Positions 25,414 through 34,520 of a stretch of 64,000 bases of DNA are shown here, in pieces; within the stretch, counting starts at the first letter, position 1; each line of letters starts with the position of its first letter. The notes beneath the pieces are model-generated. The model was not told the origin of the DNA, searched no databases, and was given only the letters and a program-made list of their open reading frames with translations. The stretch is from Streptomyces sp. NBC_01197. Its GTDB lineage: Bacteria > Actinomycetota > Actinomycetes > Streptomycetales > Streptomycetaceae. The stretch covers positions 3,168,501 through 3,232,500 of the forward strand of contig NZ_CP108569.1 in the NCBI RefSeq assembly GCF_036010505.1, read 5' to 3'. A program made the position numbers and the translations under genes.

Positions 25414-28386
25414 ATGAACACGGAAAACGAAGACCGCGACGGTGGGATCCCCGTAGTTGGTAGGTCGGCCGGGCGCTGGAGGCCCAGCTTCTTCAATCGA
25501 GATGCCTCGGATGATGCAGCCGATCAAGAGGTTACGGAAGAGCAGGAGTCGCAAGAAAGTGACACCGGTGACGGCTACCCTCTCACGGTAGACGAAAAGA
25601 GGGGTATCGAGAACCCTTATGCCGTGCCGCCGAATGCTCCTGTGGCAGGGTCGACATCTTTTCCCGGCCAGGCACATAGTGATAAGACGCCAGGCGAAGA
25701 AGGCTATCCCATTGGGCAGGGGTCGGGAAATGCGGGGGTAGGTGCAGGCCTAAGTCGCGAAGGGGCTTCGGAGGTGAAGAAGCCGGACGAAAGTATGAGT
25801 CCAAGCCCCTTTGGTCTATCCGGTGGAGGGTGGCTTGGTGAGAGCGCGGACAGCGCTGATCGACCTTCTCCCGAGGTTAGCCCAGCCGCTGTAACGGGAA
25901 TCGATGCTGGAGAAGAAGCCCAGCCCGATGGCTCTGGGATCTCGCAAGAGATTTCGGAAGAGACGGGGAGTTATCCAACCCCTGTAGCTTCAGGAGTTGA
26001 CGCTAGCGAATCTGCCGCCGACGTGGCGGAGGCCTACTCCGACTGGGCAGCGGAGACGGCTGGAACGGTTGGATCGGCAGATAACGCCGAACGCGCTTCG
26101 GAAAGCGGCGTGTGGCTCTCGACGTCGGAACCCGGTGATCCATCAATTCCCTCCGATGGTAGCGATTTGCTGGCAGGTGAGAACTCCCTTCACGAGTCGC
26201 TGCCAGGTGTTCCGGCTGAACTGCTGACAGAGATCCCTCGCCTGGCAGAACTCGCTGCCCTAGTGCGGCAGGCTGTTGGCTTCAACTTCGGCCGCGTCAC
26301 TGGCGTGGAGCTCACCGCGGTAATCGATCAGATGGCTGATCATCAGCAACTGGACGATGATCACCTGGATCTAATTCGGGCAGTGTTTGTCCGTCCTCGA
26401 GGGTACGAAAAGGTCCGTGCGGACCTGGTGACCCCAGGTTCCATTTCGGTCATCTCAGGTGACGCGGGATCAGGACGAAAGACGGCTGCAGTCCACGTGC
26501 TCGCCGAGCTACGTCGTGCCGGAATGTCTGTTCGTACCCTCAGCTACGGCATTGATAGTAGCTTTCAAGCACGCCGAATGCCACGCATAGACAACTGCGC
26601 ATTTCTACTCGAATTGCCTCCGGATGAGGATGAGTTCTCGGTTTCTACTAAGTTCGGGCGAACACTGGATGATATCGCCGGGATCCTGAAAAGTACGAAA
26701 TCCCGGCTCATTGTCCTTACTGACACGGATCAGTGGGAACGGGTGGGAGGTGGCGCATCCGTCATTGCCCGGAAACTGGAACGTCCAGATGCAATCAATG
26801 TCGCCAGGGCATGGCTTCGCCTTGATCTCTCCGATGGCGTTGCTCGGCCGTGGACGGATGACCCTCGAATCCAGTCGTTCCTGGCTGACCAAAGCCCAAG
26901 CGCAGCCATGGAAATGGTCGATCTCATTCTCCAGGCATGCAACGCATCGCTTGAGGATCTCTCCGATGCCGATTCGGACGCCGACTCGACTGACAGCACT
27001 TCGAGCGTGACGGACGTCGATGATTTCAATAGAAGAGTTCTCAGCGTCGTGTCGGCGCGCAAGAACTGGTTCTCGCAACTGCTCAAATGGCACAAGAAGC
27101 CTCAGCGCACAGGATTTGAGCGCAATTTCCTTGTGGTGGCAGCAGCCCTGCGCGGGGCGCCGATCGGGCACATCTATAGCCAGACCGGCGCACTGGCAGG
27201 ATTGATCGGAGGACATAAGCCCGAGCTGCAGGGACAGGACGACATCGGCGTGATCCAGCTCGTCGATTCTGTCGATGCCCGCCTGAGCGGCGATTATGTC
27301 GAGTTCTCCAAGCCTGGATGGGATGAGGCCGTCCTGGACTATTTCTGGAGAGATCGACCTCTTGGAAGGGAAGGTTTCCTGAAATGGATGGCGAATGCGC
27401 CTCTAAAGTCCACCACTCAAGGTGTCAAGGAATTCAATTCTGAGGAGCGCGCCCTTCTGGCGGAGCGTATGGCGTTCTTCACTCTTCGATGGGCTGCGCG
27501 TCACGGCACACCAGAGAATCTGTCAACGATCGTCACTGCCTGGCGCAAGGAAAAGACGCTGGAGCAGGCCGTTGTGCGCCTGGTCACTGCGGCCGCGCTC
27601 CATCCTGTGATCGGTCGCGATACCCACCAGGTTCTCTATGATTGGGCTAAGAAGCCCAACGAGGATGCTTCGTTGAAAGCGGCCGTGGCCGACGCGTGCG
27701 CCGGAGAATTTGGAACTACCTATCCGGGCAAGGCCCTTGTGCGCTTGCGCCATGTCGCTACCTCTTCGGATCCGGACGTCATCCAGGCAGTGAACGCGGC
27801 TGTCCAGAAGCTTTGGGAAGAAGACTCGGTACGCAGCACGCTATTCAGTGAAGTGATCAAATGGTGCGCTTCGGGCGATGAAGGCCGTCAAGCAGCCGGT
27901 CGACGCGGCTTCGTTGCGCTGGCTGAACTTGCAGTAAACGAGCAAGGCGCACCACTTCCCGCTCTTCTCGCAGCACAAGATTCCATGGGCTGGAGACCAG
28001 GTAAGGACGACCTCGCGACAGGCTGGCGGGCCGCTCTCGACCCGAGCGTAGATGAGGAGCAGTGCCGTGATGCACTGGATCTCTGGTTGAACGCGGCGCT
28101 AGAGGATACGGAGATCCGCGAAACCACGATCAGAGTGCTGCGCAAGGCAGTCCAAGACGAACCTGGGGATACGCGACAGGCTCGCCCGAGGCACCGGCTG
28201 ATTGACCGCATGAACATCTGGCAACTTCCGTTCCCCAAGACGGAAGAGCAGCGACGGCGGGAAGATCTCCGCCGCGAGATTGAAGACGCAGTGCACTCCG
28301 ACAAGGCCCGCGCGCTTGACCTTCTCCCGAAGACGCAAGGCTTGGACTCCCACGAGGCAGTGGAAGTTGAGCAGGATGATCAGTAG
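25414..28386 (+). CDS. Cargo gene 2: large P-loop NTPase with acidic disordered N-terminus and helical-repeat C-terminus
   Basis: 990 aa. ATG 25414 is preceded by GGGGGA. Residues 1-270 are Asp/Glu/Ser/Gly rich and look disordered. FVRPRGYEKVRADL (about 326) leads into a Walker A loop SGDAGSGRKTAAV (about 347-359). A hydrophobic strand ending in Asp (RLIVLTDTDQW, about 432) is the likely Walker B. Residues 560-960 are predominantly helical with HEAT-like spacing. This order resembles STAND-like or AAA-type signalling ATPases found in bacterial conflict systems, but I cannot place it in a named family. No membrane helix is present. Codon use is more A+T rich than flanking host genes. Its stop overlaps the next start by 11 bp. 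Confidence 0.8.
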   Translation: MNTENEDRDGGIPVVGRSAGRWRPSFFNRDASDDAADQEVTEEQESQESDTGDGYPLTVDEKRGIENPYAVPPNAPVAGSTSFPGQAHSDKTPGEEGYPIGQGSGNAGVGAGLSREGASEVKKPDESMSPSPFGLSGGGWLGESADSADRPSPEVSPAAVTGIDAGEEAQPDGSGISQEISEETGSYPTPVASGVDASESAADVAEAYSDWAAETAGTVGSADNAERASESGVWLSTSEPGDPSIPSDGSDLLAGENSLHESLPGVPAELLTEIPRLAELAALVRQAVGFNFGRVTGVELTAVIDQMADHQQLDDDHLDLIRAVFVRPRGYEKVRADLVTPGSISVISGDAGSGRKTAAVHVLAELRRAGMSVRTLSYGIDSSFQARRMPRIDNCAFLLELPPDEDEFSVSTKFGRTLDDIAGILKSTKSRLIVLTDTDQWERVGGGASVIARKLERPDAINVARAWLRLDLSDGVARPWTDDPRIQSFLADQSPSAAMEMVDLILQACNASLEDLSDADSDADSTDSTSSVTDVDDFNRRVLSVVSARKNWFSQLLKWHKKPQRTGFERNFLVVAAALRGAPIGHIYSQTGALAGLIGGHKPELQGQDDIGVIQLVDSVDARLSGDYVEFSKPGWDEAVLDYFWRDRPLGREGFLKWMANAPLKSTTQGVKEFNSEERALLAERMAFFTLRWAARHGTPENLSTIVTAWRKEKTLEQAVVRLVTAAALHPVIGRDTHQVLYDWAKKPNEDASLKAAVADACAGEFGTTYPGKALVRLRHVATSSDPDVIQAVNAAVQKLWEEDSVRSTLFSEVIKWCASGDEGRQAAGRRGFVALAELAVNEQGAPLPALLAAQDSMGWRPGKDDLATGWRAALDPSVDEEQCRDALDLWLNAALEDTEIRETTIRVLRKAVQDEPGDTRQARPRHRLIDRMNIWQLPFPKTEEQRRREDLRREIEDAVHSDKARALDLLPKTQGLDSHEAVEVEQDDQ

Positions 28387-29128
28387 GAGACAACGTCGCA
28401 TCGCCCAAGACGCTGTCATTGAAGATCCCACCCGCGCGTCCAGGAAATGGGGCTACGAGTTCCGGGATCTCTGGCAAAGCAGGGACAGTGAACTGCACTT
28501 TCAGGCTTACGTTCGTATTGAGTGGGAGGTTCTGGGGGATTTTGCGGGGGTCGATTCTAGAGTCGCCGTCTCAATGTGGACACAATTGATCGCCGAGAAG
28601 ATGGCTCGTGAGGCCACGGTCCTCCGGAGGGAAGCTACGGAGAATGCGATCAACCATGACTTGGCAATTCGACTGCCTCACGAGGACGGCTCAGTAAGGG
28701 TGTTGCGAGCTAGCGTCACCCTGGACGTCGAGGAAGGTGTCCTGGAAGAGGCAAAAAGGCGCTTGGACATGAGGCGCCAGCTGGAACTGGACAGCCTGAC
28801 CCGCCAGCAAAGCTCAGCCCAAGTTGCCTTCATGCGGGAGGAGATACTCCGCGATCCCGTGAATGCTCGCCTGCACTGGCTCCTCAAGAGCCCAACGTCG
28901 GAGATCGCAGATGAGGAGACCTGGCTCAACCTTGTTGGGCAAGCCAGCATGTGGAGCAACGACAGCCGCTGGGTCCACGTTGCACGCCTGATAGAGAAGT
29001 TCCTTTCCGGCCTGAGCGCGGAGAACCGCCGTGATCTGCTCGGTGTCCTCAAGAAGGTATTCGCCGGCTACGGAGAAGAGGACCTTGCCGCAGAGATCCC
29101 GGACGAGTGGGGGCGTGACAGCGAGTAG
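28376..29128 (+). CDS. Cargo gene 3: 250-aa protein with SPFH-like/coiled-coil segment
   Basis: ATG 28376 lies 11 bp inside the NTPase gene, so the two are coupled. The protein starts with a basic stretch (MISRRQRRIAQ). A region around residues 85-170 goes from a beta-rich strand (VRVLRASVTLDVEEG) to a long charged helix (EEAKRRLDMRRQLELDSLTR) and then FMREEILRDPVNARLHWLL. This is the layout seen at the end of SPFH/band-7 domains. No membrane helix is visible. The assignment is tentative. Function unknown; probably works with the NTPase. Confidence 0.7.
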   Translation: MISRRQRRIAQDAVIEDPTRASRKWGYEFRDLWQSRDSELHFQAYVRIEWEVLGDFAGVDSRVAVSMWTQLIAEKMAREATVLRREATENAINHDLAIRLPHEDGSVRVLRASVTLDVEEGVLEEAKRRLDMRRQLELDSLTRQQSSAQVAFMREEILRDPVNARLHWLLKSPTSEIADEETWLNLVGQASMWSNDSRWVHVARLIEKFLSGLSAENRRDLLGVLKKVFAGYGEEDLAAEIPDEWGRDSE

Positions 29129-29351
29129 GCGTCACGGCGCGTTCGGGGGCGTCACGGAAAAGATCAAGGAAGAGCAGCGCAACCAGTAGCTGCAACTGGA
29201 CCAGTCCCCCGAGCAACAGCGGGGTCACGGGCAGGACAGAGTGAGCAACAGGCCCGTTGTAAAAGAACGCACGCCGACCACCGTTCTGACCTGCGATGCA
29301 GTTGCCCTTGCGCGATAGCAACACACCCAACAGGCAAGCGATATAACGATC
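29129..29351. other. Non-coding right end of the element
   Basis: About 220 bp with two copies of GGCGTCACGG (29128-29137 and 29148-29157), a subterminal AGCAACAGG (29244-29252) and CAACAGG (29328-29334). The left end has the inverse CCTGTTG at 18443-18449. These are candidate recombinase-binding sites. No gene is seen. Confidence 0.55.
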
Positions 29352-30644
29352 GGGATCGACGCGGGGATCTGTGTGCTGCTCGCGCTGGATCTGCTGCTGA
29401 CCTGGATCCGTATCCCGTTCCCGCTGCTGCGCCAGACCGCGTGGCTGCTGACGGCCGCGACGATCGCCTTCAACGGCGCCGCGGCCTGGCCCGACCCGCT
29501 GGGGACCGGGATGCACGCGGTGATCCCGGTGCTGTTCGTGGTCTGTGTCGAGGCGGCGCGCCACGCGGTGGGCCGGATCGCCGACATCACGGCCGACAAG
29601 CACATGGAGGGCGTGCGCCTCACCCGCTGGCTGCTCGCACCGGTCCCCACCTTTCTGCTGTGGCGCCGGATGAAGCTGTGGGAGCTGCGCAGGTACGACG
29701 AGGTCATCAAGCTCGAACAGGACCGGCTGATCTACCAGGCGCGGCTCCAGGCCCGGTTCGGGCGGGCGTGGCGGCGCAAGGCGCCGATCGAGTCGCTGAT
29801 GCCGCTGCGGCTTGCGCGGTACGGGGTCCCGCTCGCGGAGACTGCCCCGTCCGGGCTGGCCGCGGCCGGCATCGAACCGGCGCTGCTGCCTCCGGCGCCC
29901 GCTTTGGAAGCGGGGACCAGGGCCGAGGACCCCGCCGCCGTGGCACCCTCTCCGGAGGCCCAGGCCCCGTCGGGCCCCACCGGCCGGCAGCGGGAGCAGG
30001 AGCCGCCGGCCACGCACGAGAGCCCGTGGTTCGCGGCGCCGCAGGTCTCGCAGGAGGCGTACACGGGCACCTACGACCCGGCGTACGAGCCCGCGTACGA
30101 CCAGTACCCGCAGGGTTACGAGTCCGGTTACGAGCAGGGTTACGAGCCCGGTTTCGAGCCGGAGTACCAGCAGGGGTACGACACCCAGCAGTACGACCAG
30201 GCCCAACAGCCCCAGCCGTACGACCGGACCGAGCGGTACGACGGACACGACGGACCGGACCCCGTCGGCCCCTCAGACCCCGCGCAGGTCAGGGTCCCCA
30301 CCGGAGCGGGCGGCTCGCGCCCCCTCGGTGGTGTGATCCCCGGGCCGCGCACCGAGGCGGACCCCGCCAACGAGACCGCCGGGACCAACGGGGCGGACAG
30401 CCCCGAGGTGCAGGGGCTGCCGGAGGACGTGTCCCGCGAGGACGCGTACTTCGGGGCCTACCGCAAGTTCATCAGCGAGAACAACGAGGTCCCGACGGTG
30501 CGTCAGTTCGGCCGGTACTTGAAGGATCTGTACGGCGTCACGGGCCGCAACAGCGAGACCCTGAGCGACAGTTCGCTCCGTCCGTACCTGGCCCGCTTCC
30601 AGCAGCGTTACGCCGAGGAGCTGGACGCGGAGCACATCGCGTGA
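29352..30644 (+). pseudogene. 3' fragment of the split DUF2637 gene
   Basis: Starts at GIDAGICVLLALDLLLTW, the natural continuation of the fragment ending at 18426. It encodes three further membrane segments and the conserved KHMEGVRLTRWLL region. A long C-terminal tail carries a Tyr/Glu/Pro repeat block (about 30060-30200: EPAYDQYPQGYESGYEQG type), then a conserved helical end (YFGAYRKFISENNEVPTVRQF). DUF2637 proteins resemble Spd-type plasmid-spread membrane proteins and are common on Streptomyces chromosomes. GTG 29373 could in principle start a truncated protein lacking helix 1, but no ribosome site precedes it. Confidence 0.92.
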
Positions 30645-30684
30645 CCGGGCAGCGGTTCACGTAACCACACAGCACAGAGAACAC

Positions 30685-30727
30685 GAGGGCCGCCGTCGCC
30701 GGGAAGAACCCGACGGCGGCGGCCCTC
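30685..30727. terminator. Hairpin between the DUF2637 gene and lysS (convergent)
   Basis: A stem of GAGGGCCGCC plus GTCG on the left pairs with CGAC plus GGCGGCCCTC on the right, with a 3-nt bulge. It lies in the 95-bp gap between convergent genes. Confidence 0.7.
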
Positions 30728-30738
30728 GCCCGGCGTAC

Positions 30739-32547
30739 TCAGGCCGCGAGCAGCTTCCGTACCCGGTCGGCGCCGACGGCGAGCAGCAGCGTGGGCAGCC
30801 TCGGCCCGGTGTCGCGGCCGACCAGCAGCTGGTAGAGCAGGGCGAAGAAGGTGCGCTGGGCGACCTTCAGCTCCGGGGTGGGCTTGGCGTCCGGCTCGAA
30901 GCCGGCCTGGACCTTCGGTACGCCGTAGACGAGCGTCGTCAGACCGTCCAGTGACCAGTGCGTGTCGAGACCTTCGATCAGCAGCCGCAGCGACTCGCGG
31001 TCCTGGTCGCCGAGCGCGGCCAGGGTCTCCGTGTCCGGCTCCATGCGCACCAGGGTGCGCTGTTCGGCCGGGACCTGGGTGGTGATCCAGTTCTCGGCGC
31101 GGTCGAGCCGGGGGCGTACGTCGTCGAGCGAGGCGATCGGGTTCGCCGGGTCCAGTTCGCTGAGGATGCGCAGGGTCTGGTCCTCGGCACCGGCCGTGAT
31201 GTCCGCGACGGATGCGAGGGTGCGGTACGGCAACGGGCGTGGGGTGCGCGGGAGTTCACGCTCCGCCGTGCGGGCCGCGCGGGTGTGCGCGGCGGCGTCG
31301 GCGGGGAGCGCCGAGCCGTCGGCGACCTTGGACTCCAGCTTGTCCCACTCGTCGTAGAGCCGCTGGATCTCCTGGTCGAAGGCGATCTTGAAGGACTGGT
31401 TGGGCCGCCGCCGGGCGTACAGCCAGCGCAGCAGCGGAGCCTCCATGATCTTCAGCGCGTCGGACGGGGTGGGCACGCCGCCCTTGGACGACGACATCTT
31501 GGCCATGCCGCTGATGCCGACGAACGCGTACATCGGCCCGATCGGCTGCACGCCGTCGAAGATCTCGCGGACGATCTGTCCGCCGACGACGAACGAGGAG
31601 CCGGGCGAGGAGTGGTCGACGCCGCTGGGCTCGAAGATGACGCCCTCGTAAGCCCAGCGCATCGGCCAGTCGACCTTCCAGACCAGCTTGCCGCGGTTGA
31701 ACTCGCTGAGCAGAACCGTCTCGGAGTGCCCGCACGCGGTGCAGGTGTAGGAGAGCTCGGTGGTGTCGTCGTCGTACGAGGTGACCGTGGTGAGGTCCTT
31801 CTCGCACGCGCCGCAGTAGGGCTTGTAGGGGTAGTAGCCGGTGGCACCGCTGCTGCCGTCGTCCTCGTCGGCGGCGCCGGACCCCTCGGCGGCCTCGATC
31901 TCGGCCTCGTCGAGCGGCTTCTGGCCCTGCTGCTTCTGGCCCTGCTTCTTCTTGCCGTCGGCACCGCCGCCGTCGGGGCCCTGCTTCGCGGGGTCCTTCT
32001 TGGTGCGGTACCGGTCGAGGATGGCGTCGATGTCGGCGCGGTGCTTCATGGCGTGCAGGATCTGCTCGCGGTAGGTGCCCGCCAGGTACTGCTCGGTCTG
32101 GCTGATCGGGTCGTACTCCACGCCCAGCTCGGCGAGCGCCTCGACCATGGCGGCCTTGAAGTGCTCGGCCCAGTTCGGGTACGCGGACCCGGCCGGGGCG
32201 GGTACCGATGTGAGCGGCTTGCCGATGTGCTCGGCCCAGGACGCGTCGATGCCGGGGACGCCGTTCGGCACCTTGCGGTACCGGTCGTAGTCGTCCCAGG
32301 AGATGAGGTGGCGCACCTGGTACCCGCGCCGCCTGATCTCGTCGGCGACCAGGTGCGGGGTCATCACCTCGCGCAGGTTGCCCAGGTGGATCGGGCCCGA
32401 GGGGGAGAGACCGGACGCGACGACGACCACCGGTGCCCCGGCGCCGGAGTGTTTCGCGCCCTCGGCACGGCGCTCCGATTCGGCGATGACATCGTCCGCG
32501 AAACGGGAGACCCAGTCGGTCTCGGTGCTCTGAGCCACGATCGGCAC
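30739..32547 (-). CDS. lysS: Class I lysyl-tRNA synthetase
   Basis: 602 aa. Charges tRNA-Lys. The class I signatures are visible: PSGPIHLGN (HIGH box, residues 49-57) and [10 protein letters not shown] (KMSKS box, about 350). A four-Cys zinc site lies at CGACEKD and CTACGH (about 240-275). An unusual hydrophilic Lys/Gln/Gly insert ([13 protein letters not shown]) just before the zinc lobe is likely disordered. The class I form (LysK type) is typical of archaea and some actinobacteria. It is divergent from argS with 151 bp between them. Confidence 0.95.
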   Translation of the reverse strand: MPIVAQSTETDWVSRFADDVIAESERRAEGAKHSGAGAPVVVVASGLSPSGPIHLGNLREVMTPHLVADEIRRRGYQVRHLISWDDYDRYRKVPNGVPGIDASWAEHIGKPLTSVPAPAGSAYPNWAEHFKAAMVEALAELGVEYDPISQTEQYLAGTYREQILHAMKHRADIDAILDRYRTKKDPAKQGPDGGGADGKKKQGQKQQGQKPLDEAEIEAAEGSGAADEDDGSSGATGYYPYKPYCGACEKDLTTVTSYDDDTTELSYTCTACGHSETVLLSEFNRGKLVWKVDWPMRWAYEGVIFEPSGVDHSSPGSSFVVGGQIVREIFDGVQPIGPMYAFVGISGMAKMSSSKGGVPTPSDALKIMEAPLLRWLYARRRPNQSFKIAFDQEIQRLYDEWDKLESKVADGSALPADAAAHTRAARTAERELPRTPRPLPYRTLASVADITAGAEDQTLRILSELDPANPIASLDDVRPRLDRAENWITTQVPAEQRTLVRMEPDTETLAALGDQDRESLRLLIEGLDTHWSLDGLTTLVYGVPKVQAGFEPDAKPTPELKVAQRTFFALLYQLLVGRDTGPRLPTLLLAVGADRVRKLLAA

Positions 32548-32698
32548 GTCCTTCTTTCTCGTACGCCTTCAAACAAAGGGCGACTGCCATTCTCCCAGGT
32601 CCCTCCGGGAGAGCGAAAACGGCTTTCCAGGCCGTCGGACAGCCATGGGATACTTATGCCTGATCCCCTGTACCCCTATGGAAACGGCAGTCGGCCCC

Positions 32699-34483
32699 AT
32701 GCCTGAGCCAGTCTCGGTCAATTCCCTCGCTTCGACGCTCCAGCAGCACCTTGCGGACGCCCTGACGGCAGCTCTGCCGGATGCCGGTGCCGCGGACCCG
32801 CTGCTGCGCCGAAGCGACCGGGCCGACTTCCAGGCCAACGGGATCCTGGCCCTGGCGAAGAAGCTGAAGGGCAATCCGCGCGAGCTGGCGGCCACGGTCA
32901 CGGCGGCGCTCCCGGCCAATGACCTGATCAAGGAGATCGAGGTCTCGGGCCCCGGCTTCCTGAACATCACGCTCACCGACCGGGCGATCACCGAGACCCT
33001 CGCGGCGCGCGCGGCCGACGCCCGGCTCGGTGTGCCGTACGCCGCGCAGGCGGGCACCACGGTCATCGACTACGCCCAGCCGAACGTGGCGAAGGAGATG
33101 CACGTCGGGCATCTGCGGTCGGCCGTGATCGGTGACGCGATGGCGAAGATCATGGAGTTCGGCGGCGAGACGGTGATCCGCCGCCACCACATCGGGGACT
33201 GGGGCACCCAGTACGGGATGCTCATCCAGTACCTGATGGAGCACCCGCACGAGCTGGACCACGAGGACGGGGAGGAGGACGGCGAGGCCGCCATGTCCTC
33301 CCTCGACCGGCTGTACAAGGCCTCGCGGGCGGTCTTCGACTCCGACGAGGAGTTCAAGGCGCGCTCGCGGGACCGGGTCGTGGCCCTCCAGGCCGGGGAC
33401 CCCGAGACGCGGGCGCACTGGCAGCGCTTCGTGGACGAGTCGAAGATCTACTTCTTCTCGGTCTTCAACAAGCTGGACATGGAGATCGACGACGCGGACA
33501 TCGTCGGCGAGTCCGGGTACAACGACATGCTGGAGGAGACCTGCCGTCTCCTGGAGGAGTCCGGTGTCGCGGTGCGGTCCGAGGGCGCGCTCTGTGTCTT
33601 CTTCGACGATGTGAAGGGCCCGGACGGCAATCAGGTCCCGCTGATCGTGAAGAAGACGAACGGCGGCTACGGCTACGCGGCCACCGACCTGTCGGCGATC
33701 CGCAACCGGGTGCAGGACCTCAAGGCGGACGCCCTGCTGTACGTGGTGGACGTCCGGCAGTCGCTGCACTTCAAGATGGTCTTCGAGACGGCCCGCCGGG
33801 CGGGCTGGCTGGAGACCGGCAGCGGCGAGGCCAAGCCGGTGCAGCTGGCGTTCGGCACGGTACTCGGCGCGGACGGCAAGCCGTTCAAGACCCGGGCGGG
33901 CGTGTCGGTGCGGCTTGTGGACCTGCTGGACGAGGCGATCGAGCGCGCGACGGCCGTCGTGCGGGAGAAGAACAACGAGAAGGTCGGTCTCACCGAGGCC
34001 GAGATCGTCGAGAACGGCGCGCAGATCGGCATCGGCGCGGTGAAGTACGCGGACCTGTCCACGTCGGCGGCCCGCGACTACAAGTTCGACCTCGACCAGA
34101 TGGTGTCGCTCAACGGCGACACCAGCGTGTACATCCAGTACGCGTACGCCCGTATCCAGTCGATCCTGCGGCTGTCGGGCGAGGCGAAGCCGGTCGCGCA
34201 CCCCGAGCTCGAACTGGCACCGGCGGAGCGCGCGCTGGGGCTGCACCTGGACCAGTTCGCGGAGGTCCTCGCCGAGGTCGCCGCCGCGTACGAGCCGCAC
34301 AAGCTGGCCGCGTACCTCTACCAGCTGGCCTCGCACTACACGACGTTCTACGCCGAGTGCCCGGTCCTCAAGGCCGGGACGCCTGAGCAGGTGGAGAACC
34401 GGCTCTTCCTCTGCGAGCTGACCGCCCGCACCCTGCACCGGGGTCTGGCGCTGCTCGGCATCCGGACGCCCGAGCGGCTGTAG
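32699..34483 (+). CDS. argS: Arginyl-tRNA synthetase
   Basis: 594 aa. The HIGH box is [18 protein letters not shown] (about 130-147). The N-terminal additional domain (residues 1-110) and the C-terminal anticodon-binding helical domain (about 470-594, [11 protein letters not shown] at the end) are both present. The KMSKS loop is degenerate, as usual in this family (GKPFKTRAG). ATG 32699 is chosen over 32645 from the family start ([15 protein letters not shown]). Confidence 0.96.
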   Translation: MPEPVSVNSLASTLQQHLADALTAALPDAGAADPLLRRSDRADFQANGILALAKKLKGNPRELAATVTAALPANDLIKEIEVSGPGFLNITLTDRAITETLAARAADARLGVPYAAQAGTTVIDYAQPNVAKEMHVGHLRSAVIGDAMAKIMEFGGETVIRRHHIGDWGTQYGMLIQYLMEHPHELDHEDGEEDGEAAMSSLDRLYKASRAVFDSDEEFKARSRDRVVALQAGDPETRAHWQRFVDESKIYFFSVFNKLDMEIDDADIVGESGYNDMLEETCRLLEESGVAVRSEGALCVFFDDVKGPDGNQVPLIVKKTNGGYGYAATDLSAIRNRVQDLKADALLYVVDVRQSLHFKMVFETARRAGWLETGSGEAKPVQLAFGTVLGADGKPFKTRAGVSVRLVDLLDEAIERATAVVREKNNEKVGLTEAEIVENGAQIGIGAVKYADLSTSAARDYKFDLDQMVSLNGDTSVYIQYAYARIQSILRLSGEAKPVAHPELELAPAERALGLHLDQFAEVLAEVAAAYEPHKLAAYLYQLASHYTTFYAECPVLKAGTPEQVENRLFLCELTARTLHRGLALLGIRTPERL

Positions 34484-34497
34484 GCAGACAGCCGGGG

Positions 34498-34520
34498 CCG
34501 CCCCTTCACTGGAGGGGCGG
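34498..34520. terminator. Bidirectional hairpin overlapping a stop codon
   Basis: An 8-bp stem CCGCCCCT/AGGGGCGG with loop TCACTGG. The loop contains the stop codon of the minus-strand HTH gene, so it can end both argS and that gene. Confidence 0.6.

Larger units (their letters stand above)
18427..29351 (+). mobile_element. Tn554-like / recombinase-in-trio transposon with a three-gene cargo
   Basis: About 10.9 kb inserted into a DUF2637 gene without loss or duplication of the reading frame. Left to right: three tyrosine-recombinase-family genes and a TnpC/DUF6262-like gene (18473-24409), a minus-strand fragment (24437-24676), a promoter, and three cargo genes (24811-29128). About 220 bp of non-coding right end follow. 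There are no long terminal inverted repeats or obvious target duplication, as expected for Tn554-type elements that use tyrosine recombinases. A short shared motif CCTGTTG lies 16 nt inside the left end, and its complement lies 17 nt inside the right end. The recombinase block has host-like G+C while the cargo is visibly more A+T rich. The boundaries are defined by restoration of the split gene. Confidence 0.9.

Noticed and set aside
18427..29351. Integrative plasmid (AICE) or prophage
   Set aside because: No replication, transfer or structural genes and no tRNA attachment site; three linked tyrosine recombinases plus a TnpC-like gene fit a Tn554-type transposon.
29373..30644. Functional truncated DUF2637 gene starting at GTG 29373
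   Set aside because: No ribosome site and the first membrane helix is missing; the frame is the natural 3' half of the split gene.
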